49,476 nt of DNA from an uncultured Alphaproteobacteria bacterium. Its GTDB lineage: Bacteria; Pseudomonadota; Alphaproteobacteria; HIMB59; GCA-002718135. Location: the NCBI GenBank assembly GCA_902586695.1, contig CACIIL010000006.1, positions 1 to 49,476 of the forward strand, written 5' to 3'. Both the position numbers and the translations under genes were made by a program. Positions within the stretch are counted from its first letter, which is position 1, and each line of letters begins with the position of its first letter. The notes beneath the pieces are model-generated. The model was not told the DNA's origin. It ran no database searches and saw only the letters and a program-made list of their open reading frames with translations. Positions 18,315-27,335 of the stretch are shown here, in pieces.

Positions 18315-19571
18315 ATGTCATTAATCACCTTATTTCTAATAGTTTTTCTTTTCATACTTATAATTATTTCAGGTTTTCTTTCTGGATCTGAAACAGCTTT
18401 AACTGCAACTTCTAAACCTCGAATACTTTTTAAATATAAAAAAGGAGATAAAAGAGCTAATTATGTAATAAAAATTCTTGATAATTTAGATAATGTTATT
18501 TCTTCTTTATTACTTTCAAACAACCTAGTTAATATTCTAGCATCATCTTTAGCTACAGCTGTTCTATATGATTTATTTGGTTTAAGTGGCATATTTTATG
18601 CAACAACATTAATGACCGTAATAATTGTTATTTTTGCCGAAATTTTACCAAAAACTTATTCTTTAAATAAACCAACGAGAACTTCATTACAAATTGCTCC
18701 AGTAATTTACTACTTAAGTAAGATACTTTATCCAATAATATTTGTAATTAATTTGATTGTTAAAAAAATATTTATAAAAAATGTAATAAAAGATACTAAA
18801 TTTAAAGATCTGCAGTCAGAAGAAGAACTTCAGGGAGTAATTGATATGTATAAAACTTCTAACCCAGATTCAGAACATGAAAAGGATATGCTTCAGAGTA
18901 TCTTGATGTTAAATGATACTACTGTAGAAGAAGTTTTTACACATAGAAAAAATATTTATTCTATTAATAGTTCTTTGGATATTTCAGAAATAATCAAAAG
19001 AATCAACTTGTCTAGATTTACTAGAATACCTTTCTGGAAAGAAAATCCAGAAAATATAATTGGCCTTTTAAATGTTAGAACATTAAATGTTGATTTAACT
19101 AATCAAGAAAGATCAAAAGAAATTATTTTTGAAAAGATATCAAAGCCATGGTTTATACCAGAGACAACTAACTTACTAGAACAACTAGTAGCTTTTAAAA
19201 AAAGAAAAGAGCATATTGCTTTTGTAGTAGATGAGTATGGCGAACTATTAGGTTTAATAACACTTGAAGATATTATAGAAGAGATAGTAGGAGAAATAGT
19301 TGATGAAATAGATTTACCCGATGATGAATTTACAAAGAATAAAGATGGAGTAATAATTACAAATGGTGAAAAAAATTTACGAGATTTATATAAAAATTTT
19401 GATCTAGACTATCCTGTAAGTGAAGCGTCAACAATATCTGGTCATATTTTAGATATTGCTAAAAAAATACCTTTATTTGGAGAAAGTGTAAGTGATGATT
19501 ACTTTATTTATAAAATATTATCACACTCAAGAAAACAAATATCAAAAATTGAAATTAAGCGTATTAATTAA
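18315..19571 (+). CDS. CNNM/CBS domain membrane protein (HlyC/CorC family)
   Basis: The 418-aa protein has an N-terminal DUF21 (CNNM) membrane domain with several helices (residues about 5-150), including the SGSETALTA motif. A pair of CBS domains follows (about 200-330: VLEEVFTHR-type start, GLLNVRTL, FVVDEYGELLGLITLEDIIEE), then a CorC_HlyC-type C-terminal domain. Relatives are implicated in magnesium or cobalt efflux and were once called hemolysin C. Transport substrate cannot be read from sequence. The stop interlocks with convergent bolA over 8 bp (TTAATTAA). Confidence 0.92.
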   Translation: MSLITLFLIVFLFILIIISGFLSGSETALTATSKPRILFKYKKGDKRANYVIKILDNLDNVISSLLLSNNLVNILASSLATAVLYDLFGLSGIFYATTLMTVIIVIFAEILPKTYSLNKPTRTSLQIAPVIYYLSKILYPIIFVINLIVKKIFIKNVIKDTKFKDLQSEEELQGVIDMYKTSNPDSEHEKDMLQSILMLNDTTVEEVFTHRKNIYSINSSLDISEIIKRINLSRFTRIPFWKENPENIIGLLNVRTLNVDLTNQERSKEIIFEKISKPWFIPETTNLLEQLVAFKKRKEHIAFVVDEYGELLGLITLEDIIEEIVGEIVDEIDLPDDEFTKNKDGVIITNGEKNLRDLYKNFDLDYPVSEASTISGHILDIAKKIPLFGESVSDDYFIYKILSHSRKQISKIEIKRIN

Positions 19572-19818
19572 TTTTAATCTCTAATGAATGTAACCCTTTA
19601 TCAAATTCATCTTTAAGTAAAGAATTAATCATTTTGTGTATTTCTAATCTATTAATTTTATTTTTAGTTTTTTTTTTAAGTAATATAGCTATATGAGTTT
19701 CAAATAACCCATTAAAGTTATTATGACCTTTATGTAAATGGGAATTATCAATAACATTAATACTAAAATTAGTTAAATTTTTTTGTAAAATATTTCCTAT
19801 TCTTTTTGTACGATTCAT
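19564..19818 (-). CDS. BolA family protein
   Basis: The 84-aa protein matches the BolA fold. It has INVIDNSHLHKGH, where the histidines are typical iron-sulfur ligand candidates shared with a monothiol glutaredoxin, FETHIAILL, and the helical NRLEIHKMINSLLKDEFDKGLHSLEI. BolA proteins take part in iron-sulfur trafficking and, in some bacteria, transcription control. The gene is convergent with the CNNM/CBS gene and divergent, by 23 bp, from the J protein gene. Which BolA subfamily (BolA, IbaG or BolA3-like) it belongs to is not settled here. Confidence 0.92.
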   Translation of the reverse strand: MNRTKRIGNILQKNLTNFSINVIDNSHLHKGHNNFNGLFETHIAILLKKKTKNKINRLEIHKMINSLLKDEFDKGLHSLEIKIN

Positions 19819-19841
19819 TTTTTTAAATTATATATTAATTA
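19819..19841. promoter_or_regulatory. 23-bp divergent spacer with back-to-back -10-like hexamers (bolA / J protein)
   Basis: The space between the two start codons is 23 bp of pure A and T. On the plus strand TATATT (19831-19836) ends 5 bp before the J-protein ATG. On the minus strand a perfect TATAAT (19832-19827) ends 8 bp before the bolA ATG. The two hexamers overlap, so only one polymerase could bind at a time, and both messages would be leaderless or nearly so. The sequence is direct; promoter use is inference. Confidence 0.45.
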
Positions 19842-20435
19842 ATGAATAAATTTAAATTTGATATTAAAAAAAATGATTTATCTTGGGAGAAATCTACCTT
19901 TAAAAAATGTGACTATCTAAATTGTGTCAAAAAAGGAGAATTTAGGGCACCAAAGTCAAGATTATTGCTTAAAGATTACTATTATTTTTGTATGGATCAT
20001 ATTAAGGAATACAATAAATCTTGGGATTTTTATAAGGGTATGTCAGTTGATCAAATTGAAAAATCAATGAGAAGTGATGCAGTTTGGGATAGACCTTCAT
20101 GGCCTTTAAAAGGAAATTTAAAAAATACTTATGAAGAATTATATGATTATACAGATGACTTTATAAAAGCAAATGATGATAAAATTAATGAAAATTACTT
20201 TAAAAACAAATTAATTGATGAAACTTTAACATTTGATGAAAATCAAGCTATTAAGAGGCTAGAGCTAAAAATGCCAATCTCATTAGAAAAAGTGAAAAAA
20301 AAATACAAAAAGTTAGTGAAAATCTTTCATCCTGATGTAAATGGAAATAATAAAAAAGCTGAAGAAAAATTTAAACAAATAAATGAGTCTTATACACTGC
20401 TGTTAAAAAAATTTGTAAAGAATGATGGAAAATAA
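19842..20435 (+). CDS. J-domain protein with N-terminal Cys/His zinc-finger-like motif
   Basis: The 197-aa protein has a C-terminal J domain (about residues 135-195) with the HPD tripeptide (in IFHPDVNG) that stimulates Hsp70 ATPase. The N-terminal half has the alphaproteobacterial signature GEFRAPKSR, YNKSWDFYKGMS and WDRPSWPL, plus a CX4C...CX2H set (C23, C28, C50, H53) that may bind zinc. It overlaps cobS by 14 bp and precedes cobT, a conserved trio in alphaproteobacteria. It is not a full DnaJ: there is no G/F region and no CxxCxGxG repeats. It probably recruits DnaK to the CobS/CobT machine (inference). Confidence 0.88.
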   Translation: MNKFKFDIKKNDLSWEKSTFKKCDYLNCVKKGEFRAPKSRLLLKDYYYFCMDHIKEYNKSWDFYKGMSVDQIEKSMRSDAVWDRPSWPLKGNLKNTYEELYDYTDDFIKANDDKINENYFKNKLIDETLTFDENQAIKRLELKMPISLEKVKKKYKKLVKIFHPDVNGNNKKAEEKFKQINESYTLLLKKFVKNDGK

Positions 20436-21393
20436 AATTAAAAAAAAAATAAATACAAATGATATTTTTGGAGTGTCTTGTAATTTTGATGTTTTTGCTT
20501 TTGAAGACAGAAATGAACATGTTCCAGAAATTGATGACACATATTGTTTTGACCCAGAGACGACAGTTGCAATTCTTGCAGGTTTTTCAAATAATAGAAG
20601 AGTACTTATTCAGGGTTATCATGGAACTGGAAAATCAACTCATATTGAACAAGTAGCAGCTCGCTTAAATTGGCCTTGTGTAAGAGTTAATTTAGATAGT
20701 CACATAAGTAGAATAGATTTATTAGGAAAAGATGTAATTGTATTAAAAGATGGAAAGCAAATAACAGAATTTCAAGATGGTATTTTGCCATGGGCATATT
20801 CAAATCCAGTTGCTTTAGTGTTTGATGAATATGATGCTGGTAGACCAGACGTTATGTTTGTAATTCAGCGTATTTTAGAAACTGATGGTAAATTAACATT
20901 ACTTGATCAATCAAGAGTCTTAAAACCAAATAAATATTTTAGACTATTTGCAACGGCAAATACTGTTGGTCTTGGTGATACTTCAGGACTATATCATGGA
21001 ACCCAGCAAATAAATCAAGGTCAAATGGACAGATGGAATATTGTAACAATACTAAATTATCTTACTAATAATGAAGAAGAAAAGATTATTTTAAGTAAAA
21101 TTAAAAAATTAAATAATAAGAATGGAAAAGATATAATAAAATCAATGGTTGCTACAGCAGATTTAACAAGATCAGGATTTATCAATGGTGATATTTCAAC
21201 TGTAATGAGTCCCAGAACTGTTCTAACATGGGCTGAAAATTATTTAATGTTAAATGATGTTGAATATGCATTTAAACTTTCGTTTTTAAACAGATGTGAT
21301 GAATTAGAAAGACCTATCATTGAAGAATATTTTCAAAGATCATTTGGTATAGATATTTCTGATGCAAAGGTAGCGAATGTTAAAGAATCATGA
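20422..21393 (+). CDS. cobS: CobS-like AAA+ ATPase (cobaltochelatase subunit family)
   Basis: The 323-aa protein belongs to the MoxR-related AAA+ branch. It has Walker A GYHGTGKS (residues 65-72), a [16 protein letters not shown] block, Walker [14 protein letters not shown] with D135/E136, and sensor ATANT. CobS with CobT powers cobalt insertion by CobN in aerobic cobalamin synthesis. No cobN or other cobalamin gene lies in this window, so a different client is possible. Two in-frame ATGs open the gene (20422 and 20425), and a ten-A run (20440-20449) follows at once. It overlaps the J protein by 14 bp and cobT by 17 bp. Confidence 0.9.
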   Translation: MMENKIKKKINTNDIFGVSCNFDVFAFEDRNEHVPEIDDTYCFDPETTVAILAGFSNNRRVLIQGYHGTGKSTHIEQVAARLNWPCVRVNLDSHISRIDLLGKDVIVLKDGKQITEFQDGILPWAYSNPVALVFDEYDAGRPDVMFVIQRILETDGKLTLLDQSRVLKPNKYFRLFATANTVGLGDTSGLYHGTQQINQGQMDRWNIVTILNYLTNNEEEKIILSKIKKLNNKNGKDIIKSMVATADLTRSGFINGDISTVMSPRTVLTWAENYLMLNDVEYAFKLSFLNRCDELERPIIEEYFQRSFGIDISDAKVANVKES

Positions 21394-23158
21394 GATTATT
21401 GAAGAATTTAAAAAATCTCTAACAGCAACTACAAAATCAATTAGTAAAAATGAAAAAATAGAAATAAATTTTATAAAAGAGAATCCTTCAATTGATGGTA
21501 ATTTAATAAATCTTTCTGAACCTAATCTCGAGAGTATAAAAAAAAACTTAACTTATCTTAGGGCTGAAGCTGATAGTTTAGCTCTAGTATTTAGATTTCA
21601 TTCAAAGGAAATACACCAAAATTTAATTAATAATAATGAAATAAACAATGAAATTTTGAATGGGGTAGAACAATCAAGAATTGAAGCAAAAGGATCAGTT
21701 TCATTTAAAGGTATTAAATCAAATATTTCTAAAAAGCATTTATTAGATCTTAAAAAAAAAACTATAAATCAAGAACATAAAATTCCAAATGCTTTTAAAT
21801 ATGTTGCTTATGAAAAATTTCTTGATGTTGATTTTGGTGAATTTAATGAAAGTAATAGAAAGATAATTAAAGAAAAACTAGGAAAAGATTACGAAAAAAT
21901 TTTTAGTGATTTAAGAGAAAGTATTAATGATCAAAAAATTTTTGGTTCAAAAATAAAAAAATATTTAGAGGATTATGGTTTTATTGAAAATAATGAAAAT
22001 GCAAAAACTTCAGATGATATAAATCAAGAAAATGAATTAAATAATGAAGAAAATCAAAATAATGAAGACAGCAATCAAAACAATGATAAAAAAAATCCAA
22101 GTAAAATAGAATCTGAAACTACAGAAGTAGATTTAAAACAATCTGTTTCGATGGAAGAAAGTGATGAAATTGGTGATGATTCTGCCGATAGTGATATAGA
22201 ATATTTTCCTAAAATGGCATTAAACAATATTCAAGATCAATATAAAATTTATACAAAAGATTTTGATGAAATTATTAATGCAAATGAACTTTGTGATCAA
22301 AAAGAATTACAAAAATTACGTTCCAATTTAGATAAGCAAGTATTTTCTTTTCTGCCATTAATAACAAAAATTGCTAATAGACTTCAACGTAAACTACTTG
22401 CACAACAAAATAGAAATTGGAACTTTAATATGGAAGAAGGTTATTTGGATACATCAAGACTTTCAAGAATAATTGCCAACCCTCAAAATAAATTAACTTA
22501 CAAAAAAGAAAAGGAAGTTGAATTTAAAGATACAGTAGTATCTCTTTTAATTGATAATTCTGGATCAATGAGAGGTAGGCCAATTACAGTTGCTGCATTG
22601 TGCGGTGATATTTTATCAAAAACACTTGAGAGATGTCTAATTAAAACTGAAATACTTGGATTCACTACTAAGGCTTGGAAAGGAGGAGAATCAAGAGAAA
22701 AATGGATTAAAAATGGTAAACCATCAAAACCAGGCAGATTAAATGATTTAAGACATATAATTTATAAGTCAGCAGATTCACCATCAAGAAGATCAAAACA
22801 AAATTTAGGACTCCTTTTAAGAGAAGGTATCTTAAAAGAAAATATAGATGGAGAAGCATTAAATTGGGCTAATAATAGATTAAAAATCCGACATGAAAAA
22901 AGAAAGATACTTATAGTTATAAGTGATGGTGCGCCAGTAGATGATTCAACTTTATCAGTAAATCCTGGTAATTATCTTGAAAAAAATTTAAGAGAAACAA
23001 TCAATCATATTCAAGATAAAGGAGAAGTTGAATTAATTGCAATTGGAATTGGTCATGATGTATCAAGATATTATTCAAAAGCAGTAACTATTATGGATGT
23101 AGATCAGTTAGGTGAGGTACTACTAAATGAGTTATCTGAAATATTTAATATTAACTAA
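21377..23158 (+). CDS. cobT: CobT-like von Willebrand A (VWA) domain protein (cobaltochelatase subunit family)
   Basis: The 593-aa protein ends in a VWA domain with the MIDAS motif LIDNSGSM (D393, S395, S397). It also has the CobT-specific [13 protein letters not shown] and the acidic, Asn/Glu/Asp-rich linker (about 210-275) that separates the N-terminal domain from the VWA region. CobT binds the metallated tetrapyrrole enzyme through MIDAS and couples it to CobS. The start overlaps cobS by 17 bp, and the stop interlocks with convergent tgt over 8 bp (TTAACTAA). The family is firm; the cobaltochelatase role is not proven in this genome. Confidence 0.9.
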   Translation: MLKNHEIIEEFKKSLTATTKSISKNEKIEINFIKENPSIDGNLINLSEPNLESIKKNLTYLRAEADSLALVFRFHSKEIHQNLINNNEINNEILNGVEQSRIEAKGSVSFKGIKSNISKKHLLDLKKKTINQEHKIPNAFKYVAYEKFLDVDFGEFNESNRKIIKEKLGKDYEKIFSDLRESINDQKIFGSKIKKYLEDYGFIENNENAKTSDDINQENELNNEENQNNEDSNQNNDKKNPSKIESETTEVDLKQSVSMEESDEIGDDSADSDIEYFPKMALNNIQDQYKIYTKDFDEIINANELCDQKELQKLRSNLDKQVFSFLPLITKIANRLQRKLLAQQNRNWNFNMEEGYLDTSRLSRIIANPQNKLTYKKEKEVEFKDTVVSLLIDNSGSMRGRPITVAALCGDILSKTLERCLIKTEILGFTTKAWKGGESREKWIKNGKPSKPGRLNDLRHIIYKSADSPSRRSKQNLGLLLREGILKENIDGEALNWANNRLKIRHEKRKILIVISDGAPVDDSTLSVNPGNYLEKNLRETINHIQDKGEVELIAIGIGHDVSRYYSKAVTIMDVDQLGEVLLNELSEIFNIN

Positions 23159-24344
23159 ACCATTCCTTTTCAGCCTCTTCAAGATTATCATTCTCAATAG
23201 AATCTCTAATAATGCTCATTAAATTATTCATAAAAAAAATATTGTGAGATGTAATAAGGTTAAGACTTAGTAATTCACGAGATTTAAATAAATGATGAAT
23301 GTATGCTAAAGAATAATTTCTACATGTTGAACAGTAGCAATTTTTATCAATTGGTGATAAATCATTTGAAAAACGTATATTTTTGATATTTAACTTACCT
23401 TTTTTTCCTTTAACTAGGGCTGTTCCATGTCTTGCTAATCTAGTTGGACTTACACAGTCAAATGTATCAATGCCGCTCTTAACTAAATTCCAAATATCAT
23501 TTGGATCACCAATTCCAAGAAGATGCAAAGGATGTTTATTGCCTAATTTTGGAGCTGTAAAATTTACAACTTTATACATTTCTTCTTTCGAAGATCCTAA
23601 ACTTCCTCCTATAGCTATACCAAAAGCATCAATTTTATTTAAATTAAATTCAATACTTTCTTCACGAAGTTCCTCATAAATTCCTCCTTGAACTATACCA
23701 TATAATTTTTGTTCACCTGCTGAACCAAAACCTGACTTAAATTCTATATTTGTATTTAAACGATTAAAAGATCTTATTGCCCATCTATGACTTCTTTTCA
23801 TAGAACTATTTGTATAAGCTTTATCAACATGAAAAGGAGTACATTCATCAAAAACAAGTATTAAATCTGCTCCAAGATTTCTTTGAATTTGAATTGATTT
23901 TTCTGGTGATAATAGTTTTATTGAACCGTCTAAATATGATTTAAATAAACTTCCTTCTTCATTAATACTTAACAAACTTTTGTTTTTTTTATTATTTGAC
24001 CTACCTTTAATTTCATCAGCTACGGATCCGTGACCCAAAGAAAAAATTTGAAAACCTCCGCTGTCTGTAAGCATAGGACCATCCCAATTCATAAATTTAT
24101 GTAATCCACCATGGTTTGCAATTAATTCACTACCTGGCTGAAGCATCAAATGATAAGTATTTGAAAGTATTATTTGAGTATTATTTTTTTTAGCTTCTAT
24201 AGTTGAAAATGATTTAAGAGATGCTTTTGTTGCACAAAAAATAAATGCGGGTGTATTAATTTTTCCATGCGGTGTAAGTATTTCTCCTGTTCTTGCTTTA
24301 TTTTTTTTACAAAATTTTTTTACTTTCCAGCCAAATGTTTTCAT
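23151..24344 (-). CDS. tgt: tRNA-guanine transglycosylase
   Basis: Tgt exchanges guanine 34 of Asp, Asn, His and Tyr tRNAs for a queuosine precursor. The 397-aa protein has [12 protein letters not shown] with catalytic D94, DECT (166-169), nucleophile D293 in [12 protein letters not shown], and zinc ligands C336, C338, C341, H367. The substrate-pocket strand reads AIGGSLG (residues 244-250) where preQ1-using bacterial enzymes classically have VGGLAVG. Together with the coupled transporter (ATGA overlap, 4 bp), this raises the chance of salvaged queuine or preQ1 as substrate. Confidence 0.95.
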   Translation of the reverse strand: MKTFGWKVKKFCKKNKARTGEILTPHGKINTPAFIFCATKASLKSFSTIEAKKNNTQIILSNTYHLMLQPGSELIANHGGLHKFMNWDGPMLTDSGGFQIFSLGHGSVADEIKGRSNNKKNKSLLSINEEGSLFKSYLDGSIKLLSPEKSIQIQRNLGADLILVFDECTPFHVDKAYTNSSMKRSHRWAIRSFNRLNTNIEFKSGFGSAGEQKLYGIVQGGIYEELREESIEFNLNKIDAFGIAIGGSLGSSKEEMYKVVNFTAPKLGNKHPLHLLGIGDPNDIWNLVKSGIDTFDCVSPTRLARHGTALVKGKKGKLNIKNIRFSNDLSPIDKNCYCSTCRNYSLAYIHHLFKSRELLSLNLITSHNIFFMNNLMSIIRDSIENDNLEEAEKEWFS

Positions 24345-25075
24345 TTTTTATGAATAAATAATTTAGATAAATAAATAAAAGGAGTATCAACAAGGGCAAT
24401 AAAAATTCTTAAAATATAAGTACCAAAAATATAAATCATAATTACATTATAAAATGTTTCAGGATTTGGATTTAAAATTATCCACGCAAGCAAACTAAAT
24501 ATAGTATTATCAACTAAAGAAGATAAAATTGTTGAAAGATTATTTCTAAGCCATAAAAACCTGCTTGAAGTATAATTTTTAATAATTGAATAAATCCAAA
24601 CATCAAAATACTGGCTTGCTAAATATGCAATCATACTAGCTATAAAGAATCTAGAAATTGGTGTAAAAATATTTTCTAAACTAGACTGAGCAAAATCATT
24701 TTCTGAAGGTTGAAAACCTATTGTTATCAACATAATAATTGTTATGAATAAGAAACTTGTAAAACCAATAATTACATTTTTTTTCGCTTTATCTTTACCA
24801 AAGTGTTCAGATAAAATATCAGTACAAAGAAAAGTTGAGGCAAATAAAATAGTTCCCAGAGCAACTGGTTCTGGTGAGTAAAAGAAATCTACTGTCTTTA
24901 ATACTTGAATATTACCCGTAATTAATGCCAAAGCTGAATATATATAAATACCAATATATCCAAATAATTTTAAAAAAATTAAAATTGAAGAAAAACAAAA
25001 AATAAGCATTACAAGCCACAATACAAAAGTATTTAATGTACCCAAATATGTTGTTAAACTTATAAAAATATCCAT
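24341..25075 (-). CDS. VUT family queuosine precursor transporter (YhhQ-like)
   Basis: The 244-aa membrane protein has about six or seven hydrophobic helices and the family motifs YSPEPVALGTILFASTFL, TDILSEHFGKDKA and, near the C-terminus, LVDNTIFSLLAW. VUT proteins (DUF165, YhhQ/QrtT) import the queuosine precursors preQ0, preQ1 or queuine. The 4-bp overlap with tgt strongly supports that role. It lies 7 bp after rpmB. Confidence 0.88.
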   Translation of the reverse strand: MDIFISLTTYLGTLNTFVLWLVMLIFCFSSILIFLKLFGYIGIYIYSALALITGNIQVLKTVDFFYSPEPVALGTILFASTFLCTDILSEHFGKDKAKKNVIIGFTSFLFITIIMLITIGFQPSENDFAQSSLENIFTPISRFFIASMIAYLASQYFDVWIYSIIKNYTSSRFLWLRNNLSTILSSLVDNTIFSLLAWIILNPNPETFYNVIMIYIFGTYILRIFIALVDTPFIYLSKLFIHKK

Positions 25076-25082
25076 TTAAGGA

Positions 25083-25364
25083 TTAGTTATTTATATTAAG
25101 AATTGTTTTTTTTAATTTTTTTGCCTTTACTGGAAGTTTACTATTTGGAGTTGAGACTAAAAATTCATCTAGTCCTCCTTTTTTTTCAACTGTTCTAATT
25201 GTGCTTGCTGCAACTTTTAGTTGGACTTTTTGACCAAGTTTTTCACTTAAGAAAGTAACTTTTTGAAGATTAGGTAAAAATCTTCTTTTAGTTCTATTTT
25301 TTGCATGACTTACATTGTTTCCAGTTTGGAATGTTTTTCCTGTTAATTCACATTTCATGGACAT
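25083..25364 (-). CDS. rpmB: 50S ribosomal protein L28
   Basis: A 93-aa ribosomal protein with the signature MKCELTGKTFQTGNNVSHAK, followed by RTKRRFLPNLQKVTF and a basic tail. An upstream in-frame ATG at 25406 would add 14 residues (LDKLSFIFTTPVI) that do not look like L28. I therefore chose the ATG at 25364 giving MSMKCELTGK; the next Met (25358) is a second option. It sits between the HAD gene (44 bp) and the VUT transporter (7 bp). Confidence 0.93.
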   Translation of the reverse strand: MSMKCELTGKTFQTGNNVSHAKNRTKRRFLPNLQKVTFLSEKLGQKVQLKVAASTIRTVEKKGGLDEFLVSTPNSKLPVKAKKLKKTILNINN

Positions 25365-25408
25365 AATGACAGGGGTAGTAAATATAAATGATAATTTGTC
25401 AAGCAAAG

Positions 25409-26281
25409 TTAAGTAGAAAAGTTGCTACATAAGAAAGTAGGTTTACTCTCCCATTTATTAGACTTTTCTATATTACTTAAACCTATCTGAAGACCTTCTT
25501 TAAATAATTCCTTATGTATTCCACTTGATATCAGAACACTATCAATTTCAAAATTATTAGCACCTAATATATCATGGTCTAATGAATCACCTATTGCAAT
25601 AGTTCTAGATAAATTTAATTTACTAATTTTCTTTGTAGACTCAATATATATTTCTTTGTTTGGTTTGCCCAAAATTGTAACATGACCGCCCATGTTAATA
25701 TATAAATCTGCTATAGTGCCCATACAAAAAACATTACTTGAATTATTTTTTTCTATAGTCACATAATCAGGATTAGCACAAAACATAATCAAATTTAAAT
25801 CTAATGCTTTTTTCAAGATCGGTATATAATCTATAGGTTCAGTTTTCTCAAAAGGAGTACATGCAAGTATAAAGTTTGCTTCACTAATATTTGAAACAAA
25901 ATTAAATTTATTTAAACCCATTCTAAAATCTAAACCATCCTCTTTTGAAGAATTATAAATATGAAAACAATTTTTTAATCCCTTTCCATAACTATCAATT
26001 GCACAAAACAATTCTTGCCAAATCATTTCACCACTAGTCATAACTTCTACAAAATGATTTTTATTAAAGCCTAAATCTTTAAGTTTATTAACTGAGTTTA
26101 TTTTTCTTCTTGATGAATTAGAGATAATAATTAATTTCTTATTTTTTTGAATTAAAGTATTTATTGATTTAATAGCACATTCATAGCCTTTTTTTCCATC
26201 ATGCATGACGCCCCATTGATCTAAGATAAAAGTATCATAAGAATCTATAATTTCAGAAATATTATTTATAATTTTTGTCAT
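25409..26281 (-). CDS. HAD superfamily hydrolase, TIGR01459 type
   Basis: The 290-aa protein matches the alphaproteobacterial TIGR01459 HAD branch (related to NagD, class IIA). The nucleophile motif reads LDQWGVMHDG (D21; a Trp stands where most HADs have the second Asp, as I recall is usual for this branch). Other motifs are IIISNSSRR, GKPNKEIY and AIGDSLDHDILGA. The substrate is unknown. It overlaps pyrD by 1 bp (TAATG) and belongs to the marR-lysS-pyrD run. Confidence 0.85.
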   Translation of the reverse strand: MTKIINNISEIIDSYDTFILDQWGVMHDGKKGYECAIKSINTLIQKNKKLIIISNSSRRKINSVNKLKDLGFNKNHFVEVMTSGEMIWQELFCAIDSYGKGLKNCFHIYNSSKEDGLDFRMGLNKFNFVSNISEANFILACTPFEKTEPIDYIPILKKALDLNLIMFCANPDYVTIEKNNSSNVFCMGTIADLYINMGGHVTILGKPNKEIYIESTKKISKLNLSRTIAIGDSLDHDILGANNFEIDSVLISSGIHKELFKEGLQIGLSNIEKSNKWESKPTFLCSNFST

Positions 26282-27333
26282 TAAGATGATCTTCCAACAA
26301 CTTCGGAAATATTTCTATAACCTTCGGTTAATACAAGATTATTTAACTCTGTTAAAATTTCTTTAATTATTTTTGGTCCATTAAAAGTAAGCGCAGTATA
26401 TAATTGAACTAAACAAGCTCCTGCTTTAATTTTTTCATAACATTCATAACCATTTGAAACACCTCCTACACCTATTAAAGGAATTTGACCATTAGTCAGA
26501 GAGTACATTTTTTTTAAAATGATAGTTGAATCTATAAAAATAGGTTTACCACTTAATCCGCCTAATTCATTTTTGTGATAAGAAATTAATGATTCAGGAC
26601 GCTTAATACTTGAGTTAGAAATAATTAAACCATTAATGTTGTTTGCTAATGACATTAATGCAATGTCCCTTAATTGTTCATCATCAAGATCTGGAGAAAT
26701 TTTTATAAATATAGGTTTATTATTTAATTGTTTTATTTCGGATTGTTTACTTTGTATTTTCTTTACTAAAGTTTCAATTCTACCACGTAATTGTAAATCT
26801 CTTAGTCCTGGAGTATTAGGGGATGAAATATTAATAGTTATATAATTCCCAAATTCACCAAGTTTTTCAATACAATATAAATAATCATCAATATCATTTT
26901 TAGTAGATTTATTTTTTCCAATATTTATTCCTACAACTCCATTAATTGCTTTATTTTCATAAAATGCTTTAAGATTTCTTAATATTTTTTCACTTCCTTT
27001 ATTATTAAAACCTAAATGATTAATAACTGCTTCATCCTCTAACAATCTAAAAATTCTTGGTTTTTGATTACCTTTTTGTGGTCTAGGAGTTATTGTTCCA
27101 ACTTCAACAAATCCAAAACCATAACGAATCATTGGTATTATAACTTCAGCATTTTTATCAAATCCAGCTGCAAGACCTAAAGGGTTTTTAAAATCTATTC
27201 CAAGAATATTTTGTTTTAATGTTGTGTATTCTTGATTTCTTTTAATACCTACAATAAAATTAGATTTTATAAGTTTAATTGTTAACTCATGTGCCATTTC
27301 AGGTGGAAGGAGCCTTAATAAATTAATCAACAT
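26281..27333 (-). CDS. pyrD: Dihydroorotate dehydrogenase (quinone), class 2
   Basis: PyrD oxidises dihydroorotate to orotate in pyrimidine synthesis and passes electrons to ubiquinone at the inner membrane. The 350-aa protein has the class 2 N-terminal helices (LLPPEMAHELTIKL), NPLGLAAGFDKN, GFVEVGTITPRPQKGN, RLLEDEAVINHLGFNN, the catalytic Ser in NISSPNTPGLR, and GVGGVSNG. It lies 2 bp after lysS and overlaps the HAD gene by 1 bp. Confidence 0.97.
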   Translation of the reverse strand: MLINLLRLLPPEMAHELTIKLIKSNFIVGIKRNQEYTTLKQNILGIDFKNPLGLAAGFDKNAEVIIPMIRYGFGFVEVGTITPRPQKGNQKPRIFRLLEDEAVINHLGFNNKGSEKILRNLKAFYENKAINGVVGINIGKNKSTKNDIDDYLYCIEKLGEFGNYITINISSPNTPGLRDLQLRGRIETLVKKIQSKQSEIKQLNNKPIFIKISPDLDDEQLRDIALMSLANNINGLIISNSSIKRPESLISYHKNELGGLSGKPIFIDSTIILKKMYSLTNGQIPLIGVGGVSNGYECYEKIKAGACLVQLYTALTFNGPKIIKEILTELNNLVLTEGYRNISEVVGRSS

Positions 27334-27335
27334 CT

